Notes under the pieces: model-generated
Databases searched by the model: none
The model's input: the letters and a program-made list of their open reading frames with translations, nothing else
What the model was told of the DNA's origin: nothing
Translations under genes and position numbers: made by a program
Shown here: positions 46,481-52,892 of the stretch, one piece after another
How positions within the stretch are numbered: the stretch's first letter is position 1
Layout of the letters: each line of letters opens with the position of its first letter
Source: an uncultured Jannaschia sp.
Lineage (GTDB): Bacteria > Pseudomonadota > Alphaproteobacteria > Rhodobacterales > Rhodobacteraceae
DNA length: 64,000 nucleotides
NCBI RefSeq assembly: GCF_947494055.1
Contig: NZ_CANLTR010000001.1
Coordinates: forward strand, 330,522 to 394,521
Reading direction: 5' to 3'

Positions 46481-46521
46481 CCTCTTCTTGGCCCAAATAC
46501 TCAGCCCGGTCCGCGGCGGGC
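46481..46521. repeat. Dispersed intergenic motif, copy C
   Basis: CCTCTTCTTGGCCCAAATAC continues TCAGCCCGGTCCGCGGCGGG. It shares the CTTCTTGG, AAATACTC core with the copies at 10644 and 26877. The adjacent GCCCG ... CGGGC can pair. It occupies nearly all of the 45-base gap between converging tupA and DUF6505 genes, so it may act as a terminator. Confidence 0.6.
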
Positions 46522-46522
46522 G

Positions 46523-46996
46523 TCACCCGTCGCCGTGGACCGCCACCTGTGCGAGTTCCGCGTCGCGCGGCGTGAGGATGCGGAACACCTCCCGCACCCC
46601 GGCCTCGCCAAGTTCGCGCGCGACGATCATCACCCGGTTCGGCTCCACCCCCTCGCAGAGATCGACCATCGCGTCGATCTCCTGCACCGCGACGGGCCAG
46701 GCGGCGGCGCGGTCGGGGGCGCCGTGCATCGTGACGAAATGGTCGGCCAGCGCGGCAACCAGCGCCTCGCGCTCGGCGGGCTCGATCCGGGTGACGGCCG
46801 CGAAGGTGACGCGCCCGAAGGTCTCGAGCCCGAGCCAGCCGTTGGCGAAGGCCTGCCGCGACTTGCCGACGAGGTCGCCCTCGGTCCAGTTCGAGAACTC
46901 GAACCCGCCGGAGATGCACCATTCCCCGGTCCGCGCCGGCACGTGAAAGACGTTGCGGTCGCTCTCGTCGAAATGAATGGCGCGGGCGAGGTTCAC
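46523..46996 (-). CDS. DUF6505-like protein in the formate dehydrogenase operon
   Basis: 157 residues from a GTG at 46996 (MNLARAIHFDESDRNVFHVP; CTGGAG upstream). Residues are mixed alpha/beta with FSNWTEGDLVGKSRQAFANG and LETFGRVTFAAVTRIEPAER. No known motif. It is the last gene of the minus-strand operon, overlapping the ligase-like gene by four bases. DUF6505 is the name I recall for this group, always next to Rhodobacteraceae formate dehydrogenase genes. The function is unknown. Confidence 0.78.
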   Translation of the reverse strand: MNLARAIHFDESDRNVFHVPARTGEWCISGGFEFSNWTEGDLVGKSRQAFANGWLGLETFGRVTFAAVTRIEPAEREALVAALADHFVTMHGAPDRAAAWPVAVQEIDAMVDLCEGVEPNRVMIVARELGEAGVREVFRILTPRDAELAQVAVHGDG

Positions 46997-47640
46997 GGCA
47001 ACTCCAGAAGGTCGGTCAACGGGTCCAGTCTGGTCTCCCCGCCGGCGCGGCGCAAGCGCCCGAACCCCGCATCGAGACCGAGATAGTCCGCGTCCTTCGC
47101 CTCGAGTTCCCACGCCGCGGCACTCCGGTCCGCGTGGAGCGCGCGCGGCCCGTCCTCCCAGGATGCGAGCCCGTGCATCAGATGGCGCGCCCAGCTTTCG
47201 AGAAGCGCCCGGGGTACGACCTCGCCGCATCCCTCCTGCCAGAGCGCCGTCTCCGTCGCGTCCGAGGGGAGAAAGTAGATGACGAGGTGCACGACGAGCC
47301 AGTCCGGGATCGCCTCGGGGTCGCCGCCCTCCGCGAGTAGCGTCACGCACCCCGCCAAGCCGCCGTTCACGAGGACACGTCCGTCCCAAGCGAGGTGAAC
47401 GGGCAGTTCGGACGGCCCGATCGCCCCCAGCGCATCGCGGAGTGCCACGGCGCAGAGCGGCTGCATCTGCGCGGCGCGGACAAGCGGCACGTCGGGGGCG
47501 AAGACCACCGCCATCTCGAGCGCATCGCCCGTTCGCCAGAAGATCGTCCCGCCGTCGCAGCCCGCCCGCGCCGCCGCCCCCGCCTCGGACCTCGGGTCGT
47601 CCGCCGCCACGCCGCGAAGGAGCGGCGGGAACTCAGGCAT
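46993..47640 (-). CDS. Biotin/lipoate-ligase-like protein (DUF4444 type) lacking the usual lysine
   Basis: 215 residues from ATG 47640. The order of BPL/LplA elements is kept: an ARAGCDGGTIFW block (26-35 region) like the GGGT loop, then VHLAWDGRVLVNGGLAGC (81-98), which aligns with the KWPND...K...G block of BirA. The key Lys of KWPND is Ala84 here, and the following Asp86 remains. A C-terminal DUF4444-like part (about 165-215) follows. It therefore may not ligate biotin or lipoate in the usual way. It overlaps the Mrp gene by eight bases in the formate dehydrogenase operon. Confidence 0.8.
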   Translation of the reverse strand: MPEFPPLLRGVAADDPRSEAGAAARAGCDGGTIFWRTGDALEMAVVFAPDVPLVRAAQMQPLCAVALRDALGAIGPSELPVHLAWDGRVLVNGGLAGCVTLLAEGGDPEAIPDWLVVHLVIYFLPSDATETALWQEGCGEVVPRALLESWARHLMHGLASWEDGPRALHADRSAAAWELEAKDADYLGLDAGFGRLRRAGGETRLDPLTDLLELP

Positions 47641-48697
47641 GGCCGTCCGCCACGAGCCGGCGGGCGAGCGCGCGGAACGACGCCGCTTCCGCCCCCTGCG
47701 GCTTCGACGCGACGACCGGCGCGCCGCCATCTGCCGCGACCCGGATCGAGAGGTGCAACGGGATCTCCGCCAGCAGCGGCACGCCCAGCTTCGCGGCCTC
47801 CGCGGCCACGCCCCCGTGTCCGAAGATGTGCTCCTCGTGGCCGCAATTCGAGCAGATATGTGTGGACATGTTCTCGACCATGCCGACGACCGGCACGTTC
47901 ATTTGCCGAAACATGTCGATTCCCTTCCGCGCGTCGATCAGCGCCACGTCCTGCGGCGTCGAGATCACGATGGCGCCGTCGACCCGAAACTTCTGGCTGA
48001 GCGTCATCTGCACGTCGCCGGTTCCCGGCGGCAGGTCCACGAGCAGCACGTCGAGCGCGCCCCACTGGACCTGATTCATCATCTGCTGCAGCGCGCCCAT
48101 CAGCATCGGGCCACGCCAGACGACCGCCTGATCCTCGTTCGTCATCAGGCCCATCGACATCATCGTGACGCCATGGTTGCGGAGCGGCAGGATCGTCTTG
48201 CCGTCGGGCGAGGCCGGCCGACCCGACACGCCGAGCATCCTGGGCTGGCTCGGTCCGTAGACGTCGGCGTCGAGCAACCCCACGCGCCGCCCCTCGGCCG
48301 CGAGCGCCACGGCGAGGTTCGCGGCCAGCGTGGACTTCCCGACCCCGCCCTTTCCGCTCGCGATGGCGAGGATGCGGTCCACGCCCGGCACCGGCTGCGG
48401 CCCCGAAGGCTCCGCCGGCCGCCGGGGCTTCAGTTCAGGCGGCGCCGACTCGCTATGCGCGGTCAGCAGCACGCTGGCCTTCGTCACGCCCGCGATCGCC
48501 GTCAGCGCGGCCTCGGCCTCCGCGCGGACCGGCTCCATCGCCTCCCCCCGGCTCGGCGGCACCTCCATGACGAAACGCACCGCGCCGTCGTCCACGGAGA
48601 GCGCGCGGACGAGGCCGGCCGAAACGATGTCCGTCCCCTCCGGCGTCCGCACGCTCTTCAGCGTCGCGAGGACCTCCTCGCGCGTGGGTCCGCTCAT
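47633..48697 (-). CDS. mrp: Mrp/ApbC (NBP35-type) Fe-S cluster carrier ATPase
   Basis: 354 residues from ATG 48697. An N-terminal MIP18/DUF59 domain (1-90: TREEVLATLKSVRTPEGTD), then a P-loop with the deviant Walker A ASGKGGVGKSTLAANLAVAL (about 113-132), DADVYGPSQPRMLG, and the CxxC cluster-binding pair in HICSNCGHEE. The family transfers [4Fe-4S] clusters to client enzymes. Being in the operon with a ferredoxin-like protein, it probably serves formate dehydrogenase, though the housekeeping role is also possible. Confidence 0.92.
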   Translation of the reverse strand: MSGPTREEVLATLKSVRTPEGTDIVSAGLVRALSVDDGAVRFVMEVPPSRGEAMEPVRAEAEAALTAIAGVTKASVLLTAHSESAPPELKPRRPAEPSGPQPVPGVDRILAIASGKGGVGKSTLAANLAVALAAEGRRVGLLDADVYGPSQPRMLGVSGRPASPDGKTILPLRNHGVTMMSMGLMTNEDQAVVWRGPMLMGALQQMMNQVQWGALDVLLVDLPPGTGDVQMTLSQKFRVDGAIVISTPQDVALIDARKGIDMFRQMNVPVVGMVENMSTHICSNCGHEEHIFGHGGVAAEAAKLGVPLLAEIPLHLSIRVAADGGAPVVASKPQGAEAASFRALARRLVADGHA

Positions 48698-48885
48698 TCG
48701 GGGCTGCCGTTGATCGTCCCGGTCACGACATGTTCGAGGTCGAGCCCGTCGACGGTCAGCACGACCTTCGCCTCGAACGGGCCGGACTTGCCGCTGTCCC
48801 GTGCGGCCTTCTCGATCTCCTGCTGCGAGGTCACGCCGACCTGCTTGAGGAACTTGCGCATCGACATGTTGAATTCGTCGGCCAT
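48694..48885 (-). CDS. DUF6494-like small protein
   Basis: 63 residues from ATG 48885 (MADEFNMSMRKFLKQVGVTS), predicted helical at the start then a beta hairpin (FEAKVVLTVDGLDLEHVVTG). Overlaps the Mrp start by four bases. It is a recurrent neighbour of Rhodobacteraceae formate dehydrogenase clusters. No known function; the size suggests an adaptor or a small chaperone. Confidence 0.8.
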   Translation of the reverse strand: MADEFNMSMRKFLKQVGVTSQQEIEKAARDSGKSGPFEAKVVLTVDGLDLEHVVTGTINGSPE

Positions 48886-48894
48886 GATCGTCTC

Positions 48895-50817
48895 CTAGTT
48901 GATGTAATCTTCGCTGCTGCGCGGCCGCGGCCTTGGGGCGGCGGCGAAGGGGCTGTCGGCGCTATGCGCCATCGCGTTCACCCGGCAGGTGTCGCACATC
49001 CGGATCATCCGCGCCTTTTCCGCGCCGAAGGCCGGGTGCCGGTCGGCGAGCATCCCGGCGATCCGCTCGATCGTGGAGGCGACGCCGAAGGGCTTGCCGC
49101 ATTCCACGCAGAGCGCGGGTTCCTCCGCGTTCAGCACGCGCGGCGACAGTGCGTCGGGGGACAGGTCGAGCCGCGGCTCGAGCGCGATGGCGTCCTCGGG
49201 ACAGATGTTGGCGCAGAGGCCGCATTGCAGGCAGGCATCCTCGACGAATCGCACTTCCGGCCGGTCGGGATTGTCGAGCAGCGCGCCCGACGGGCAGAGC
49301 GACACGCAGGCGAGACAGAGCGTGCAGGCGTCGCGGTCGAGAAGGACGGCCCCGTAGGGTGCGCCCTCGGGCAACGGCACGACCGGCGCCCCGTCGTGGA
49401 GCGCCGCGGCGGCCACACGCGTGACCTGACGGCGGGTGCCGAGCGGCAGGATCGGTTCGGCCACGGCGGCCGGCACCGGCGCGCGTGTTTCCGCCGCGAG
49501 CGCGTCGGGCTCGGCCGCGTCGAGGAGGCGTACGGCCTCCCGTCCGGCCAGCGCGTTGGCGAGCGCGATCTGCGCGAGCAGCGGGTCGCGCTCCGTCCGC
49601 GGCCCCGGCAGGATGTCGACCCGCGCGAACCCCGCGCCCAGCGCCGCCATCGCTTCGGCATGCCCGTAGGCGGCGAGCGCCGGCAGTTCCAGCGGCACGG
49701 CATGGGCCGGCAGGCCGCGCCCGTGGCGGGCGGCGAGCGCGATCATCTCGCGCCCGTGGTCGTCGTGGACGAGGAGCGTCGGGTCGGCGCCTAGCGTGCG
49801 GAACGTCCGCGCCAGCACCTCGATCCGGCGGAACGTGTGGTCCACCGGCGGCGCGTCGTAGGCGATGGCACCGGACGGACAGACCGAGGAACACGCCCCG
49901 CATCCGGCGCAGATCATCGGGTCGACGGTCACGTGCTCGCCCGCCGGCACGATCGCCCCGGTCGGACAGAGGTCGAGGCAGCGGGTGCAGCCGGTCTGCT
50001 CGGCCCGCGAATGGGCGCAGAGCGCCGGCTCGACGCGGACATGCAGCGTCTTCTCGAAGGTGCCGACGAGCTGCGACGCAACCAGAACGGCGTCCGCGAC
50101 CGCCTGCGGACGACCGGGGTCGGGCCGCAGGTAACCGTCGCGCTTGTGATGCGCCGGAAAGAGCGGCGTGCCGCCGGTCAGGTCGACGATCACGTCGCAG
50201 CGCGTCCGGGCGCCGTCGCGGGGCGCGCCGAAGGCAATCTCCCGGCCCGACGGATCGACCTGGCGCAGCGCGTCCAGCGTCAGTTCGAACGCGCCGAACG
50301 CACCGGACGCACGGCGGATGCGGCCGGAGACGATCTCGACGGCGCGGTCCTCGGGCGCCTCGGCCCCTTCGGGCAGCAGGACCGTGACGGCGAGCGTGTC
50401 CCTGAGCCGATGCGCGGCCGCCATGGCCACCTCCGCCGGCCCGACGATCAGGCACAGTCCCTCGGACGCGACATCGATCATCGGCGCCTCCGACGCCGGC
50501 AGCGCCGCCTCGGCCAGGAGTGCGGCCTGCTTCGCCGTCGGATCGCCGTCGTCGGTCCAGCCCGCCCGGTCGCGGATGTCGACGAAGCGCGGCGCGCCGA
50601 CCCCGGCTTCGGCGGCGAGCGTGGTCAGTCGCGGCCCCTCCTGTCCGCAGGCCATCAGGGTATCCGGTGCGGCGAAGGCCTCGGCGACGACCTCGGGCGC
50701 GGCGCAGCAGAGCGCCGTATGCACCCGATCGCAGGTCCGGCCGGTCGCCGATGCGAGTGCGTCCGCGTCGATCGCTTGCGTTCCGGCGCAGTTGCACAGG
50801 ACGAGACGTCCGGCCAT
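48895..50817 (-). CDS. Large multi-cluster ferredoxin-like protein of the FDH operon
   Basis: 640 residues from ATG 50817; the adjacent ATG at 50820 has its GGAGG too close. N-terminal cysteines 8, 10, 29, 37, 38 and 57 (LVLCNCAGTQ, ALCCAAPE, MACGQE) make an unusual module. Two pairs of [4Fe-4S] motifs follow: 267-284 with 303-313, and 498-508 with 529-539. Two CxxC pairs at 570/573 and 608/611 look like a zinc or rubredoxin-type site. The region 320-490 between the ferredoxin pairs is a Rossmann-like part. No membrane helix. Probable role in electron delivery or cluster assembly for formate dehydrogenase; the exact role is unknown. Confidence 0.87.
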   Translation of the reverse strand: MAGRLVLCNCAGTQAIDADALASATGRTCDRVHTALCCAAPEVVAEAFAAPDTLMACGQEGPRLTTLAAEAGVGAPRFVDIRDRAGWTDDGDPTAKQAALLAEAALPASEAPMIDVASEGLCLIVGPAEVAMAAAHRLRDTLAVTVLLPEGAEAPEDRAVEIVSGRIRRASGAFGAFELTLDALRQVDPSGREIAFGAPRDGARTRCDVIVDLTGGTPLFPAHHKRDGYLRPDPGRPQAVADAVLVASQLVGTFEKTLHVRVEPALCAHSRAEQTGCTRCLDLCPTGAIVPAGEHVTVDPMICAGCGACSSVCPSGAIAYDAPPVDHTFRRIEVLARTFRTLGADPTLLVHDDHGREMIALAARHGRGLPAHAVPLELPALAAYGHAEAMAALGAGFARVDILPGPRTERDPLLAQIALANALAGREAVRLLDAAEPDALAAETRAPVPAAVAEPILPLGTRRQVTRVAAAALHDGAPVVPLPEGAPYGAVLLDRDACTLCLACVSLCPSGALLDNPDRPEVRFVEDACLQCGLCANICPEDAIALEPRLDLSPDALSPRVLNAEEPALCVECGKPFGVASTIERIAGMLADRHPAFGAEKARMIRMCDTCRVNAMAHSADSPFAAAPRPRPRSSEDYIN

Positions 50818-50928
50818 CATCGTTCCTCCCGAAAGATCGGAGGACAGATGCACATGCACGCGCCCCGGTTGCAAGCATCACGCGATTGTCGCTTCGCCTC
50901 CGCTACGGAATGCGGCACTAGGAGGCCA
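50818..50928. promoter_or_regulatory. Divergent promoter region of the FDH accessory operon and the fdh operon
   Basis: 111 bases between the two starts. It holds the ribosome sites GGAGG for both (near 50826 on the minus strand, AGGAGG at 50920 on the plus) and a GC-poor patch GCACATGCACGCGC. I see no recognisable operator. Both operons are probably driven from here. Confidence 0.5.
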
Positions 50929-51480
50929 ATGCAGGACGCGCCACCCAAGACCGTCGAAATGCCCGTCGGCATCCTGATCCGCCGCAGCCCCGGCGTGACG
51001 CGCTGGGTGTCGGAGGTCTGGACGCTGGCCGGGATCATTCCGCATGCCGGATCCGCAAGCTGGAAGCCGGTCCTGCGCGACGGCCCCGTGGAGGAGTTCC
51101 ACGCCACGACCCTGACGTTGCTGCTCCATCGGAAGGACACCGACAGCCTGATCCAGAACCTGACGGCGCAGGTCCCCTCGGTCTGGGTCGCGCTGCGCGG
51201 GGCCGGCCGGCCGCAGGCGACGCACGTGACGGCCTCCCCCTTCGAGGCGAGCTTCCACGAGATCGACGCCGAGGACCGGGTGGAGAAGGTGGCGATGCCC
51301 GAGGGGATGATTGCGTGGGTGGAAGCCTTCGTGGCGCTGCACCATGTCGACGAGCCCTTCGTGAAACGGCAGCGCGACCGGCGGCGCGAGGGGCCGGCCC
51401 AGTCGGGCGTCGGCGATGCACGGATCGCGCAGGAGGCCGATGTCTGGCGCAACCCGCAATCGCTGAGGTTCCGGAAATGA
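50929..51480 (+). CDS. DUF3305 protein
   Basis: 183 residues from ATG 50929 with AGGAGG upstream. Mixed alpha/beta, opening MQDAPPKTVEMPVGILIRRS. Blocks SVWVALRG and VTASPFEASFHEID are typical of DUF3305. The family is confined to formate dehydrogenase loci; its function is not established. Its stop overlaps the DUF3306 start (ATGA). Confidence 0.85.
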   Translation: MQDAPPKTVEMPVGILIRRSPGVTRWVSEVWTLAGIIPHAGSASWKPVLRDGPVEEFHATTLTLLLHRKDTDSLIQNLTAQVPSVWVALRGAGRPQATHVTASPFEASFHEIDAEDRVEKVAMPEGMIAWVEAFVALHHVDEPFVKRQRDRRREGPAQSGVGDARIAQEADVWRNPQSLRFRK

Positions 51481-52061
51481 GCGACTTCTGGTCCCGCCGC
51501 AGACAGGCCGTCGAGGCCGAGGACCGCGCCACGCGCGAGGCAGAGACGAAGGCCGCCGACGCCGAGGTCCTGCGCGTGGAACAGGCTGAACTGGCCGATC
51601 TGCCCGACGCGGAGGTTCTGGCACGGCTGGACCTGCCCGACCCCGACGGCGTCGTCTCCGGCGACGACATCTCGGCGTTCCTGCGGCGGGTCGTGCCGGG
51701 GCATATCCGCAACCGCGCCCTGCGCGCCCTGTGGCGGTCGAACCCGGTCCTCGCCAATCTCGACGGGCTCAACGATTACGACGGGGATTTCACCGGCGAC
51801 GGGCTTGGCGGAGCGCCGCTGCGGACGAGTTACGAGGTCGGCCGGGGCCTGGCCGCGCATGTACGGAAGCTCGCCGCAGCGCAGCCCGACCGAAACGATC
51901 AGGAAAATGTGCCGCAAGATCAAACGGAAATAGGTCTTGCCGAGGACCTGTCCGACGTGGAACTTAGGGCTCCTGAAGACGAGGCACAGGATCATGTGCC
52001 CGCACCGGTGGAGCCGCCGCGACGGATGCGCTTCACGTTCGAGGAGGACAGGGAGACATGA
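51477..52061 (+). CDS. DUF3306 protein
   Basis: 194 residues from ATG 51477, opening MSDFWSRRRQAVEAED. Helical and charged N-terminal half, then the conserved core ISAFLRRVVPGHIRNRALRA and NPVLANLDGLNDYDGDFTGD. An acidic C-terminal tail (about 130-194) is poorly conserved. Overlaps DUF3305 upstream and the chaperone gene downstream by four bases each. Function unknown, but it always appears with DUF3305 and fdh genes. Confidence 0.85.
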   Translation: MSDFWSRRRQAVEAEDRATREAETKAADAEVLRVEQAELADLPDAEVLARLDLPDPDGVVSGDDISAFLRRVVPGHIRNRALRALWRSNPVLANLDGLNDYDGDFTGDGLGGAPLRTSYEVGRGLAAHVRKLAAAQPDRNDQENVPQDQTEIGLAEDLSDVELRAPEDEAQDHVPAPVEPPRRMRFTFEEDRET

Positions 52062-52672
52062 ACGCCAGCGCGTCCCTGCCGCATGACGGTCCGTCGGAGG
52101 AAGATCGGCTGCGGGCGGATCTCTACAATTACCTCGGTCTCGTCCTTGCCCGGCCGATGGACGCCATGACGCTCGAACAGAGCGCGGGACTGTCCGGCGA
52201 CAACACGCCGCTCGGCCGCGCGATCTCCGACCTGGCCCGGACCGCGCGGGGCGCCGATCCGAAGGCGGTGCGCCGCGAATACGACGCGCTCTTCGTCGGG
52301 CTCGGGCGTGGCGAGCTTCTCCCCTATGCAAGCTACTATCTGACCGGGTTCCTCAACGAGAAACCGCTCGCGGCACTGCGCCAGGACTTCGCCCGCCTCG
52401 GGCTCACGCGGGCCGAGGGCGTGTTCGAACCGGAGGACGGCATCGCCTCCCTGATGGAGGTGATGGGCGCGATCATCGTCGGTCGCTTCGGCACGCCGAT
52501 CGCGATGTGGCGGCAACGGGATTTCTGGGCGCGGCATGTCGGCCCGTGGGCCGGGCACTTCTTCACCGACCTCGCGGGCTCGAAGGGCGGTCGTGTCTAT
52601 GCCGCCGTGGGCGTGGTCGGACGCGAATTCATGAACATCGAACGCGAGGCGTTCCGGCTCGCGGCCGCCTGA
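52058..52672 (+). CDS. TorD/DmsD-type redox-enzyme maturation chaperone
   Basis: 204 residues from ATG 52058, all helical. The TorD-family motif is EYDALFVGLGRGELLPYASY (about 73-93), followed by LAALRQDFARLGL and a C-terminal FFTDLAG. Such chaperones bind the Tat signal of a molybdo- or tungsto-enzyme until the cofactor is inserted. The target is probably the FdhA encoded 220 bases downstream (or the 59-residue Tat peptide between). Confidence 0.88.
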   Translation: MNASASLPHDGPSEEDRLRADLYNYLGLVLARPMDAMTLEQSAGLSGDNTPLGRAISDLARTARGADPKAVRREYDALFVGLGRGELLPYASYYLTGFLNEKPLAALRQDFARLGLTRAEGVFEPEDGIASLMEVMGAIIVGRFGTPIAMWRQRDFWARHVGPWAGHFFTDLAGSKGGRVYAAVGVVGREFMNIEREAFRLAAA

Positions 52673-52699
52673 GCGCCGCACCTGTCTGGAGGAATCGAG

Positions 52700-52879
52700 A
52701 TGACCGAGACGAGAGACGCAAGCCGCCGCAACTTCCTGAAGCTGGCCGCCACCGCGCCCGCTGCCGCGGCCGTCGCAACCGTGGCCGGCACCGACGAGGC
52801 CGAGGCTGCGAGGGGCTCCGAGACGCGCCTCGCCGACACCGAGCAGACCCGCGCCTATTACGACAGCGCACGTTTCTGA
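52700..52879 (+). CDS. Short Tat-signal protein of the FDH region
   Basis: 59 residues from ATG 52700 with GGAGG upstream. N-terminal Tat motif SRRNFLK (about 9-15), then an Ala-rich hydrophobic segment (LAATAPAAAAVATVAG) and a short tail ending QTRAYYDSARF. It matches the small formate-dehydrogenase-region Tat target family (TIGR02811 as I recall). It lies between the chaperone gene and fdhA. It may be an escort subunit that co-exports with FdhA; this is inference. Confidence 0.85.
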   Translation: MTETRDASRRNFLKLAATAPAAAAVATVAGTDEAEAARGSETRLADTEQTRAYYDSARF

Positions 52880-52892
52880 GGGAGGGGACCAG

